A stretch of DNA of 12,304 nt. Source: an uncultured bacterium. Lineage in GTDB: Bacteria > Actinomycetota > Coriobacteriia > Coriobacteriales > Coriobacteriaceae. Positions 5,484 to 12,304 of the stretch are shown here, one piece after another (position 1 is the stretch's first letter; every line of letters begins with the position of its first letter). The stretch lies in contig CAJMPM010000018.1 in assembly GCA_905215225.1 (NCBI GenBank), positions 1-12,304 on the forward strand, given 5' to 3'. The position numbers were made by a program, and so were the translations under genes. The notes under the pieces are model-generated. The model was not told the origin of the DNA. It searched no databases and saw only the letters and a list, made by a program, of their open reading frames with translations.

Positions 5484-7937
5484 ATGCGTGTTTCTTACGA
5501 CTGGCTCAAGACCATGATCGATATTCCGGAGGATCCCAAGACCCTTTCGGACGAATATATCCGTACCGGCACCGAGGTCGAGGCGATCGACACCGTGGGC
5601 GAGTCCTTCGACCACGTGGTGACCGCCAAGGTGCTCACCAAGACCCCGCACCCCGATAGCGACCACATGTATGTGTGCTCGGTCGACGTGGGCGACAAGA
5701 ACCTCGACGCCGACGGCAACCCCGCCCCGCTGCAGATCGTCTGCGGCGCGCAGAACTTTGAGGCCGGCGACCACATTGTCACGGCCATGATCGGCGCTGT
5801 GCTTCCCGGCGACGTCAAGATCAAGAAGAGCAAGCTTCGCGGCGTCGTGTCCATGGGCATGAACTGCTCCGCGCGCGAGCTCGGCCTGGGCGGCGACCAC
5901 TCCGGCATCATGATCCTGCCCGAGGATACGCCCTGCGGCATGCCGTTTGCCGAGTACGTGGGCTCGAGCGACACCGTGCTCGACTGCGAGATCACGCCCA
6001 ACCGTCCCGACTGCCTGTCCATGATCGGCATGGCCCGCGAGACCGGCGCCATCTTCGACCGCGATTTCCACGTTGAGCTGCCCGCCATCAAGGCCGAGAC
6101 CGGCCGCGCGACCGACGACGAGCTTTCCGTCGAGATCGCCGACGAGGGCCTGTGCGACCGCTACGTTGCCCGCATCGTGCGCAACGTCAAGGTCGGCCCG
6201 TCGCCCGACTGGATGGTCAAGCGCCTTAACGCCTTGGGCGTGCGCCCGCACAACAACATTGTCGACATCACCAACTATGTGATGATGCTCACCGGTCAGC
6301 CGCTGCACGCCTTTGACCTGGACACCTTTGCCGAGCGCGATGGCCACCGTCGTGTGGTGGTTCGCGCCGCCCAGCAGGATGAGAAGTTTACGACCCTCGA
6401 CGGCGAGGAGCGCACGCTCGACGCCGGCATGGGCCTTATCACCGACGGCGAGCGTCCCGTGGCGTTGGCCGGCGTTATGGGCGGCATGGATTCCGAGATT
6501 GAGGACGACACCGTCGACGTGATGGTCGAGAGCGCCTGCTTCAACGCCGGCCGCACCTCGCACACCAGCCGCGACCTTTCGCTGATCTCCGACGCCTCCA
6601 TTCGCTTTGAGCGCCAGGTCGATGAGACCGGCTGCGTGGATGTGGCCAACGTTACCTGCGCGCTCATCGAGGAGATCGCCGGCGGCGAGGTCGCTCCCGG
6701 CTATGTGGACGTGTTCCCCGCGCCCAAGACCATCGACAGCATCAAGCTGCGCCTGGCCCGCGTGCACGCCATCTGCGGTGCCGACATCGAGTCCGACTTT
6801 ATCGAGCGCTCGCTCACCCGCCTGGGCTGCACCGTCGAGCGCGACGGCGAGGACTTTATGGTCACGCCGCCGAGCTTCCGTCCCGACCTGCCGCGTGAGA
6901 TCGACCTGATCGAGGAGGTCTTGCGCTTATGGGGCATGGGCCGCGTGACGGCGACCATTCCGGCTGCCAAGAACCACATCGGCGGTCTGACCCGCGAGCA
7001 GAAGCTCACTCGTAAGGTCGGCGAGATCCTGCGCGCCTGCGGCCTCAACGAGACCACGACCTTTGGCTTTGCCGCCCCGGGCGACCTGGAGAAGATCGGC
7101 ATGTCCACCGAGGGCCGCGGTTGCCCCGTGGTGCTCATGAACCCGCTGGTGGCCGAGCAGACCGAGATGCGCCGCTCGCTGCTGCCGGGTCTGCTGCAGT
7201 CTGTGGCCTATAACGAGGCCCACGGCACGCCCAACGTGCACCTGTACGAGGTCGGCAGCCTGTTCCACGGCCGCGAGAATGCCAGCCTGCCCAAGGAGAC
7301 CAAGTCCGTGGCGGGCGTGCTCTCGGGCCAGTGGAGCGAGCAGTCCTGGAACATGAAGTACCGCAAGCTGCGCTTCTTCTTTGGCAAGGGCATTGTCGAG
7401 GAGCTGCTCGCCCAGCTGCGCATCGAGAAGGTCCGCTTCCGTCCCGCCGAGGGCGAGGGCTATGCCTTCTTGCAGCCGGGTCGCGCCGCCGAGGTTCTGT
7501 CCGGCGGTACCGTGCTGGGTTGGGTCGGCGAGATCCACCCCGAGGCGCGCGAGGCCATGGGCATCGACGAGGTCGTCGTTGCCTTTGAGCTCGACCTGGA
7601 CAAGCTGATCAAGGGCGCCCGCAATCAGGAGAACTACCGCGAGTTCTCGCAGTACCCTGCCGTTGAGCACGACCTTGCTATCGTGGTCGACAACTCCGTG
7701 ACCTGCGAGGATCTTGAGCGCCGTATTACCAGCGCCGGCGGCAAGCTGCTCGAGGGCGTGCGCCTGTTCGACGTCTACCGCGATCCCATTCGCATCGGAG
7801 CGGGCAAGAAGTCCATGGCCTTTGCGCTTACGTATCGCTCCGACGACCACACGCTCACCAGCGAAGAGGTCGAGAAGGCGCACCAGAAGATCGTCACCAA
7901 GGTGTGCAAGGGCGTAAACGGCGAGGTCCGCGGCTAG
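5484..7937 (+). CDS. pheT: Phenylalanyl-tRNA synthetase beta subunit
   Basis: The large subunit that binds and proofreads tRNA-Phe together with PheS. Its 817 residues match the family length of about 800. Domain order by visible motifs: N-terminal MRVSYDWLKTMIDIP; EMAP-type tRNA-binding OB domain at about 40-150, with IKKSKLRGVVSMGMNCSARE (113-132) in it; B3/B4 editing domain at about 215-390, with VRPHNNIVDITNYVM (253-267), GQPLHAFD (271-278) and LAGVMGG (328-334); B5 domain at about 418-490, with FRPDLPREIDLIEEVLRLWG (465-484); the catalytic-like fold at about 500-700; and an FDX-ACB anticodon-binding domain at 718-815, with FSQYPAVEHDLAIVVD. The ATG at 5484 has AAAGGAG seven bases upstream. 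It follows pheS after an unusually long spacer and probably depends on the same T-box promoter. A terminator follows at 8046-8080. Confidence 0.97.
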   Translation: MRVSYDWLKTMIDIPEDPKTLSDEYIRTGTEVEAIDTVGESFDHVVTAKVLTKTPHPDSDHMYVCSVDVGDKNLDADGNPAPLQIVCGAQNFEAGDHIVTAMIGAVLPGDVKIKKSKLRGVVSMGMNCSARELGLGGDHSGIMILPEDTPCGMPFAEYVGSSDTVLDCEITPNRPDCLSMIGMARETGAIFDRDFHVELPAIKAETGRATDDELSVEIADEGLCDRYVARIVRNVKVGPSPDWMVKRLNALGVRPHNNIVDITNYVMMLTGQPLHAFDLDTFAERDGHRRVVVRAAQQDEKFTTLDGEERTLDAGMGLITDGERPVALAGVMGGMDSEIEDDTVDVMVESACFNAGRTSHTSRDLSLISDASIRFERQVDETGCVDVANVTCALIEEIAGGEVAPGYVDVFPAPKTIDSIKLRLARVHAICGADIESDFIERSLTRLGCTVERDGEDFMVTPPSFRPDLPREIDLIEEVLRLWGMGRVTATIPAAKNHIGGLTREQKLTRKVGEILRACGLNETTTFGFAAPGDLEKIGMSTEGRGCPVVLMNPLVAEQTEMRRSLLPGLLQSVAYNEAHGTPNVHLYEVGSLFHGRENASLPKETKSVAGVLSGQWSEQSWNMKYRKLRFFFGKGIVEELLAQLRIEKVRFRPAEGEGYAFLQPGRAAEVLSGGTVLGWVGEIHPEAREAMGIDEVVVAFELDLDKLIKGARNQENYREFSQYPAVEHDLAIVVDNSVTCEDLERRITSAGGKLLEGVRLFDVYRDPIRIGAGKKSMAFALTYRSDDHTLTSEEVEKAHQKIVTKVCKGVNGEVRG

Positions 7938-8045
7938 GTTCTACGCTGGGGTATGGGTCAGCGGTGGCTGCCGCCGAGTCCTACGTGACTGCTATGCTCG
8001 GTATAAGGCACCGTTGAGCCTGCATATATGACACGCGCATTACAT

Positions 8046-8080
8046 AACGGCGTGCTGCTTTGTCGGCAGTGCGCCGTTTT
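8046..8080 (+). terminator. Probable terminator of the pheST transcript
   Basis: AACGGCG (8046-8052) pairs with CGCCGTT (8072-8078) and CTGC (8055-8058) with GCAG (8066-8069), separated by a TG/TG internal loop. The T-run starts inside the stem (8077-8080, four T). It lies about 110 bases after pheT and its 3' half occupies the spacer of the cbiM promoter. Confidence 0.6.
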
Positions 8081-8088
8081 GCTATGAT
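8060..8088 (+). promoter_or_regulatory. Sigma-70-type promoter of cbiMQO
   Basis: TTGTCG (8060-8065), a 17-base spacer, then TATGAT (8083-8088), preceded by TG at 8080-8081 as an extended -10. The start would be near 8095, giving a leader of about 90 nt before cbiM. This is the best promoter match in the window. Confidence 0.65.
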
Positions 8089-8098
8089 AGCCCGCGGC

Positions 8099-8126
8099 GT
8101 GTTACGAATCTGACATTACGTAACAC
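8099..8126. promoter_or_regulatory. Candidate operator dyad upstream of cbiM
   Basis: GTGTTACG (8099-8106) and CGTAACAC (8119-8126) form a perfect 8-bp dyad with a 12-base centre, just downstream of the expected transcription start. The right half lies in ATTACGTAAC (8115-8124). A near copy, ATTACATAAC (8039-8048), sits upstream of the -35. This layout suits a repressor site, but it could also be an RNA hairpin in the leader. No regulator gene is in view. Confidence 0.45.
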
Positions 8127-8183
8127 TGGAAAGGTGATTCAAGCGGCGTTGCAATTCCGTGCGCCGATAACCGGGAGGCGTAC

Positions 8184-9269
8184 ATGCACATTCCAGATAA
8201 TTATCTGTCCCCGCAGACCGATGCCGTTATGGCGGTGGCGATGGTGCCCGTTTGGATCCACTGCATCAAGAAGGTGCGCGCCACGCTCGATCGCGAGCAC
8301 ATGGCTTTCCTGGGCATCTGCGCCGCATTTTCCTTCTTGCTCATGATGTTCAACGTGCCGTTGCCCGGCGGCACCACAGGCCACGCCGTCGGCGGCGCAC
8401 TCATCGCGCTGCTGCTGGGCCCCGAGGCCGCGGCTATCGCGGTTTCGGTCGCGCTGGCGCTGCAAGCGCTGCTGTTTGGCGACGGCGGCATCCTGTCCTT
8501 TGGCGCTAACTGCTTTAACATGGCCTTCGTGTTGCCGTTTGCCGCAGCCATCGTGTTCCGCGCGCTTAACAGCCGTTTGCACGACAAGAGCTGGGGCACC
8601 TCGGTTTCGGCCATCGTAAGCGGCTGGGTCGGCCTGTGCCTGGCGGCCCTGTGCGCAGCAATCGAGTTTGGTATTCAGCCGATGCTTTTCACGAATGCTT
8701 CGGGCGCTCCGCTGTACTGCCCCTTCCCGCTGTCCATTGCCATTCCGGCCATGATGATCCCGCATATGTTGGTTGCCGGCGTGGTCGAGGGCGTGGCGAC
8801 GGCCGCCATCTACGGTTTCATTAAGAAGACGGCGCCGAGCATTATCGTCGGGCCCGAGGCCGTCGATGGCCAGCTTGCTGCCGAGGGCGCTGCTGCCAAG
8901 AAGACCTCGCTGGTCCCCACGCTCATCTTGGTTGCCGTGCTTGTCGTGGCCACGCCGCTGGGCCTACTGGCCACGGGTGACGCCTGGGGTGAGTGGGACG
9001 CCGAGGGCGCCGCGACCGCCGTTCAGGAGGCTGGCGACGACAGCCTGCAGGCTTCAGTCGGCCTCGATACCCCGACCTTTGCCGATGCCCTGCCCACGGG
9101 CGATTACCTGCAGGCCTATTCCGAGGAGCAGGGTCTTGGCTTTGCCGGTCAGGCTGCCATGTATATCCTCTCGGGCGTAATTGGCGTGGCGGTGCTCACC
9201 ATCGCATTCCGTCTGATCTCGCTGACGGTCAAGGAAAGCGGTGCTCATGGCAATAGCCGAGCTGCCTAG
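8184..9269 (+). CDS. cbiM: ECF cobalt/nickel transporter substrate-binding subunit CbiM with fused CbiN-like domain
   Basis: The membrane component that captures Co2+ or Ni2+ for an ECF-type importer. The protein begins MHIPDNYLSPQT, the hallmark of CbiM/NikM: in the family the metal is held by the N-terminal amine, His2 and a histidine in GHAVGG, here His67. About seven hydrophobic segments occupy residues 10-215. The usual CbiM is 210-240 residues; here 361, because a C-terminal module adds a membrane helix at 243-263, a polar acidic loop at 264-320 and a second helix at 322-347, the two-helix layout of CbiN/NikN. The loop lacks an obvious PDGLE motif. The start is fixed by the functional MH N-terminus and by GGGAGG at 8173-8178. 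cbiQ overlaps the end and cbiO follows, completing the transporter. Cobalt versus nickel cannot be settled from sequence; no corrinoid or urease genes are in view. Confidence 0.92.
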   Translation: MHIPDNYLSPQTDAVMAVAMVPVWIHCIKKVRATLDREHMAFLGICAAFSFLLMMFNVPLPGGTTGHAVGGALIALLLGPEAAAIAVSVALALQALLFGDGGILSFGANCFNMAFVLPFAAAIVFRALNSRLHDKSWGTSVSAIVSGWVGLCLAALCAAIEFGIQPMLFTNASGAPLYCPFPLSIAIPAMMIPHMLVAGVVEGVATAAIYGFIKKTAPSIIVGPEAVDGQLAAEGAAAKKTSLVPTLILVAVLVVATPLGLLATGDAWGEWDAEGAATAVQEAGDDSLQASVGLDTPTFADALPTGDYLQAYSEEQGLGFAGQAAMYILSGVIGVAVLTIAFRLISLTVKESGAHGNSRAA

Positions 9270-10083
9270 CTGGCTTGCGACCGAGGAGCGATACGAGCCC
9301 GCGGGGGCTCGGCATCGTGTGATGCAAAAGAATGTCCTGCACCTGGCGAGCCTGCTTGAGCGGGTTCGCCTGGGGGGAGGCGCGCACGAGGGCGGGTCGA
9401 TGGTCGACCGCGCCCTTTCTTGCGTTTCGGCTCCGGTGCGCCTGGTGGGGATGTTCTTTTGCGTCCTGTGCGTGTGTCTGACGCAGAGCCCGCTGTACAT
9501 CATGTTGATGGCGGCTATCGCGCTGGTGCTCGTTGCCGTGCGCCCTGTACGCGGGCTGCGCGCGACCTTTGTGCCGGCGTTGGCTGCCGCAGGGTTTGCC
9601 GTGGTTCTGGCGCTGCCTGCCCTGCTGCTGGGCGCTTCTGCCGCGGGTGCCATGCTCAAAATTGCGCTTAAGACGTTCATTAACGTGTCGCTCGTGCTGG
9701 GTGTTTCGTGGACCCTCACGTGGAGCCGCATGTCGGCGGCGCTCAAGATGCTGCATCTACCCGACGAAGTTATCTTTACGTTTGATATGGCGCTCAAGCA
9801 CATCGAGGTGCTGGGTCGTACGGCGCACGATCTGTGCGAATCGGTCATGCTGCGTAGCATCGGTTCCGCGCCTGCGGGTTTTTCGCGCACCGACTCGCTG
9901 GCGGGTATCATGGGCATGACGTTTATCAAGGCGATGGAATGCAGCCGCGCGATGGACGAGGCCATGCTGTGCCGCGGCTTTGCCGGTGCGTATCCGGCTC
10001 CCGCGCGGAGCGGCTTTGGCTGGCGCGATACCGTTTACGCAGCCGTTGTGACGTTGCTCGCCGTGTTGTGCGCGATGTTGTAG
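9241..10083 (+). CDS. cbiQ: ECF transporter transmembrane coupling subunit CbiQ (EcfT-like)
   Basis: The T component that links the metal-binding subunit CbiM to the ATPase CbiO. It has 280 residues, somewhat over the typical 220-265. Hydrophobic segments are visible at about 66-100, 108-135, 143-160 and 263-280. The coupling region 163-250 carries the two short arginine motifs of EcfT proteins: LRS at 204-206 and CRG at 244-246, the latter in AMLCRGFAG, close to the family AMxARGF pattern. The start is ambiguous: GTG 9241 has AAGGA five bases upstream, while ATG 9247 is eleven bases away; the GTG is used here. Either start lies inside the end of cbiM (up to 29 bases of overlap), so translation is probably coupled. 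The first 60 residues are polar and less conserved than the core. Confidence 0.87.
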   Translation: MLMAIAELPSWLATEERYEPAGARHRVMQKNVLHLASLLERVRLGGGAHEGGSMVDRALSCVSAPVRLVGMFFCVLCVCLTQSPLYIMLMAAIALVLVAVRPVRGLRATFVPALAAAGFAVVLALPALLLGASAAGAMLKIALKTFINVSLVLGVSWTLTWSRMSAALKMLHLPDEVIFTFDMALKHIEVLGRTAHDLCESVMLRSIGSAPAGFSRTDSLAGIMGMTFIKAMECSRAMDEAMLCRGFAGAYPAPARSGFGWRDTVYAAVVTLLAVLCAML

Positions 10084-10111
10084 CGCGGACGGTCGAACCG
10101 TCGATGTGAGT

Positions 10112-10120
10112 AGGGAAGGG
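10112..10120 (+). promoter_or_regulatory. Ribosome-binding site deciding the cbiO TTG start
   Basis: AGGGAAGGG ends seven bases before TTG 10128, good spacing for that codon. The first in-frame ATG (10152) is too far from it and has no purine-rich site of its own. Confidence 0.6.
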
Positions 10121-10127
10121 CGACGTT

Positions 10128-10898
10128 TTGGCAAACGATACGAATAACGCGATGGGTGTGAGCGGTGTTGCCGGCGCCGAGGTCACGCCGCTCATCGAGT
10201 TTCGCGACGTGGTGTTTTCCTATGCGGGTCATACGGTGGTCGACGGCGTTTCATTGCAGGTGAACCGTGGGGAGCTCGTTGCTCTGCTTGGTCCTAACGG
10301 CTGCGGCAAGACGACGATCATGCGTCTTATCAACGGCCTTGAGCTTGCGGACGCGGGTGCGTACCTGTTCGACGGGTATGCGGTCGATGCCGCATATCTC
10401 AAGGATTCCGCGACGGCCCAGCGGTTCCATCAGCGCGTGGGCTTTGCGTTCCAAAACGCCGATGCGCAGCTCTTTTGTGCCACGGTCGGCGAGGAAGTCG
10501 CGTTTGGCCCGGCTCAAATGGGGCTGCCGGCAGACGAGCTCGAGCGCCGCGTCTGCGATGCCATGGAGCTGTTCCAGGTTGCCGATCTTGCCGACGTCTC
10601 TCCCTATCAGCTCTCGGGCGGGCAAAAGAAGCGCGTTGCGCTGGCTGCGGTGGTGTCGATGAATCCCGATATCCTGGTGCTCGACGAGCCTACCAATGGG
10701 CTCGACGAGGATTCATGCGACATCGTGGTCAACTTCTTGCTGGCCTACGTCGCGGCGGGTAAGACGGTCTTGATGAGTACACATCACCAGGATTTGGTGC
10801 GACGCCTGGGTGCCCGTGCAATCTATATCGATCGATATCACCATGTGATCGAGGCGCCTTCGCCGTCGTATGGAACCGAAAGCGGTGCTACGGACTAG
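10128..10898 (+). CDS. cbiO: ECF cobalt/nickel transporter ATP-binding subunit CbiO
   Basis: The ABC ATPase that powers the CbiM-CbiQ importer. Its 256 residues carry the full set of motifs: Walker A GPNGCGKTT (55-63), Q-loop glutamine 109 in FAFQNADAQLF, the ECF-type segment VGEEVAFGPAQMGL (120-133), signature LSGGQKKRVALA (162-173), Walker B ILVLDEP with catalytic Glu187, D-loop GLDED and switch His219 in STHH. The FQNADAQLF-EEVAFGP pattern is typical of CbiO/EcfA and unlike most other ABC ATPases. The start is TTG at 10128, supported by its ribosome site. A 44-base gap from cbiQ contains a small hairpin, GACGGT-CGA-ACCGTC (10088-10102), without a T-run, so the operon is not interrupted. 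A single CbiO would act as a homodimer. The roughly 20 C-terminal residues are poorly conserved. Confidence 0.94.
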   Translation: MANDTNNAMGVSGVAGAEVTPLIEFRDVVFSYAGHTVVDGVSLQVNRGELVALLGPNGCGKTTIMRLINGLELADAGAYLFDGYAVDAAYLKDSATAQRFHQRVGFAFQNADAQLFCATVGEEVAFGPAQMGLPADELERRVCDAMELFQVADLADVSPYQLSGGQKKRVALAAVVSMNPDILVLDEPTNGLDEDSCDIVVNFLLAYVAAGKTVLMSTHHQDLVRRLGARAIYIDRYHHVIEAPSPSYGTESGATD

Positions 10899-10918
10899 TT
10901 GCTGCGTAGAGCGTGCGT

Positions 10919-10936
10919 AGCCGCCCGCGCGGCTTT
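10919..10936 (+). terminator. Possible terminator after cbiO
   Basis: AGCCGC (10919-10924) and GCGGCT (10929-10934) form a short GC-rich stem around CCGC, followed by TTGCC. The stem is short and the T-run poor, but the position, 20 bases after the cbiO stop and just before a new promoter, is suitable. Confidence 0.4.
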
Positions 10937-10943
10937 GCCGTGA

Positions 10944-10952
10944 TGGTATAGT
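10944..10952 (+). promoter_or_regulatory. Extended -10 promoter of the phospholipase C-like gene
   Basis: TGGTATAGT is an extended -10 element (TG, one base, TATAGT). Transcription would start near 10958-10960, leaving a leader of only about 20 bases before ATG 10979. No -35 hexamer is recognisable. Confidence 0.45.
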
Positions 10953-10968
10953 TATCCAGGTTTTTTAT

Positions 10969-10975
10969 GGGGGTG
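10969..10975 (+). promoter_or_regulatory. Ribosome-binding site deciding the phospholipase C-like start
   Basis: GGGGGTG matches GGAGGTG at six of seven positions and stands five bases (counted from GGGGG) before ATG 10979. The alternative ATG 10967 would need a site at the very 5' end of the predicted mRNA. Confidence 0.5.
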
Positions 10976-10978
10976 GCT

Positions 10979-11827
10979 ATGCCAAGCTGGAACATTCATA
11001 TTGCTCAGACGGAGCGTTTGCTGGAGCGCACCGGTGCGCTTGCCAAGAGCGTGCGCGACCGCAATGCCTTTTTGTTTGGCTGTGTGGTTCCGGATATCTT
11101 CGTGGGCTATATGGTCCCTGGCATCGCCGATCCCATCCCGTATCGCATTACGCACTTTGCCAAGCCTGAGCCCATCCCTAAGCCGCGTGAGCATGAGTTC
11201 TGGGATACCTATGTGGCACCGTTGCTTAAAAGTTCGCCCACCGGTGCACCGGCCGCGGCGACCTCGATTATCGAGGAACGCGAGCGACTGAACCGCGTGC
11301 ACTATCCCCAGCGCTACAAGGATGCCGAGCCGGTTGCCGGTCCCGGCGCCTGTGAGTTCTCGCTTGCGTCCGAAGATGTGGCGCAGTCGCTGCTCGATTT
11401 AACACTGGGCGTCTGGTCGCATCTGGTGGCCGATACCGTATGGAATACGCGCGTGAATCAGTACCTGGAGGCGCACGGCGGCAAGCCGTGCGAGGAGTTC
11501 CGCATTAAAAAGCAAGGCGACTTTGACTGGTTTGGCAAGACGCTCGGCATTGTTTCGATTCCGCGTGCGACCGATCGCCTGTATACTGCGGCGACGCGTT
11601 TTGGGCAGTATCCCATCCATAAAGAATATGTGCTCAAGACCATCGGCGTCATGCACGAGATTGTACGCGAAAACCCCGGCGAGCCCGATCATCCGCCGTA
11701 TCGCTTGCTAACCGAGGAGTTTTTCGATTCAACGTTTACCGAGGTCGTCGAGCTAACCGAGGCGGGATTTGCCGCCCGTGTCGAATCGCCCGATGTGTCT
11801 GCGCTGCCCCTGATTGCTAGCTGCTAG
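10979..11827 (+). CDS. Zinc-dependent phospholipase C-like protein
   Basis: A 282-residue protein starting MPSWNIHIAQ, the beginning typical of a bacterial group related to zinc-dependent phospholipase C (Zn_dep_PLPC). Candidate metal ligands fall in the family order: His7, Asp39 in GCVVPDI, His59 in RITHF, and His148 with Asp152 in GVWSHLVADTVW (the H-x3-D helix). No signal peptide is visible, unlike the secreted toxin-type phospholipases, so it is probably cytoplasmic; these short actinobacterial and clostridial homologues have no well-established substrate. ATG 10979 is preferred over ATG 10967 (four residues longer) on the ribosome site and the short predicted leader. It has its own promoter and is not obviously tied to the metal importer upstream. 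Its stop overlaps the stop of the convergent gene by three bases. Family fairly sure, activity unproven. Confidence 0.75.
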   Translation: MPSWNIHIAQTERLLERTGALAKSVRDRNAFLFGCVVPDIFVGYMVPGIADPIPYRITHFAKPEPIPKPREHEFWDTYVAPLLKSSPTGAPAAATSIIEERERLNRVHYPQRYKDAEPVAGPGACEFSLASEDVAQSLLDLTLGVWSHLVADTVWNTRVNQYLEAHGGKPCEEFRIKKQGDFDWFGKTLGIVSIPRATDRLYTAATRFGQYPIHKEYVLKTIGVMHEIVRENPGEPDHPPYRLLTEEFFDSTFTEVVELTEAGFAARVESPDVSALPLIASC

Positions 11828-12304
11828 CTGGCCGGCCCGGCAGTGAATAGCTCAACCCAATCGACAAGTAGCTCTTGCCGCAGGGCATCTTCGGCAGTGC
11901 GCTCCTGTTTAGTCTTTGGGGTGTAGGGAAGCCCAGCCTTTTTATGGATGAGCTCGGCTATGTGGTTGTAGCTCTTCTTCTCCTTGATCTGGTCATAGGT
12001 TATTTGGATGACATCGTAGCCCATGCTTGTGAGTGCGGTGGCGCGCTCGGCATCGGAGAGGCTCGCGGCTTCGCTGTCGTGGGCGGAGCGGCCTTGGCAT
12101 TCAAGGATGACGCCCATGCTGTCGGTGGCGCTTTCGATGAGGATATCGGCGTAGCAGCAGGTTTTGTCATACAGCGAACGCGCGGCTTCGCTGAGCGGGA
12201 TGCGCGCGTTATTGGTGATGTCGATGCCCAGACCGCCATCATCGCGGGGGAGCGAGATGCGAATTGACGTCTGGACTTCGAAGGGCGAGGCGGTCTGACC
12301 TGTC
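11824..12304 (-). CDS. Hypothetical protein with putative PD-(D/E)XK nuclease-like domain (5' end outside window)
   Basis: On the minus strand the frame is open from the window edge (first full codon 12301-12303) to TAG at 11824-11826, giving 159 C-terminal residues. The ATG at 12117 falls inside the domain and is not a likely start. The visible region resembles DUF559/Vsr-type restriction-endonuclease folds: a strand CCYADILIES with Asp53 (counted from the edge), a second strand GVILECQGRSAH with Glu68-x-Gln70, then a helix SDAERATALTSMGY and the strand DVIQITYDQIK. In such proteins the Asp and the E-x-Q/K residues bind metal. The end is charged and helical. Proteins of this kind in Coriobacteriia often have an N-terminal DNA-binding or AbiEi-like part, but that part is not in the window. 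The gene is very likely real; the nuclease assignment is tentative. Confidence 0.6.
   Translation of the reverse strand, partial: TGQTASPFEVQTSIRISLPRDDGGLGIDITNNARIPLSEAARSLYDKTCCYADILIESATDSMGVILECQGRSAHDSEAASLSDAERATALTSMGYDVIQITYDQIKEKKSYNHIAELIHKKAGLPYTPKTKQERTAEDALRQELLVDWVELFTAGPAS

Noticed and set aside
5393..5659. Leader peptide or small gene starting in the pheS-pheT spacer
   Set aside because: The frame runs into pheT out of phase, has no ribosome site, and has no phenylalanine-codon run as an attenuator peptide would.
5463..6767. 434-residue minus-strand frame opposite pheT
   Set aside because: Same shadow pattern, repetitive Gly/Val/Ala/His with no domain, entirely antisense to well-conserved PheT motifs.
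7938..8183. Cobalamin (B12) riboswitch in front of cbiM
   Set aside because: Expected because of the gene, but no GCCACTG-type B12 box or the long conserved core was found, and the predicted leader is only about 90 nt.
1..12304. CRISPR array, insertion sequence or phage genes
   Set aside because: No spaced identical repeats, transposase, integrase or phage protein motifs were seen in any frame.

Overview
The window looks like a chromosomal segment of a GC-rich actinobacterium. The protein sequences and the gene mix (glmM next to a DUF4012-type gene, a T-box in front of pheST, a CbiM/Q/O set) are most like Coriobacteriia, probably a Collinsella relative. The assignment rests on recognition of gene style only, since no 16S rRNA or other marker is present.

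Left end (1-2143): the C-terminal part of a DUF4012-type secreted or membrane-attached protein runs almost directly into glmM (phosphoglucosamine mutase, peptidoglycan precursor supply). glmM is followed by two hairpins, a 15-bp imperfect tandem repeat, and a terminator that serves the gene arriving from the other side. Minus strand (2144-3718): a zinc metallocarboxypeptidase of peptidase family M32.

Centre (about 3837-7937): a T-box riboswitch leader, with a UUC specifier and a UGGU acceptor-end bulge that both fit tRNA-Phe, controls pheS and pheT, the two subunits of phenylalanyl-tRNA synthetase. The pair is split by an unusually long 184-nt spacer with repeat-like hairpins. A terminator follows pheT and physically overlaps the next promoter.

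Right (8060-10898): an energy-coupling-factor (ECF) cobalt or nickel importer. cbiM carries a fused CbiN-like C-terminal module, cbiQ overlaps it, and cbiO follows with a TTG start. The promoter is flanked by two near-identical ATTACRTAAC motifs, the downstream one within a perfect dyad, suggesting an uncharacterised metal- or corrinoid-responsive operator. No B12 riboswitch motif was recognised.

Right end (10899-12304): a zinc-dependent phospholipase C-like protein behind its own extended -10 promoter, then a convergent gene, cut by the window edge, for a putative PD-(D/E)XK nuclease-fold protein. The two stop codons share a CTAG.

Most of the window is ordinary housekeeping and metal-transport DNA. 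I see no convincing new multigene system. The points most worth checking are regulatory: the phe T-box, the cbiM control region and the pheS-pheT spacer.
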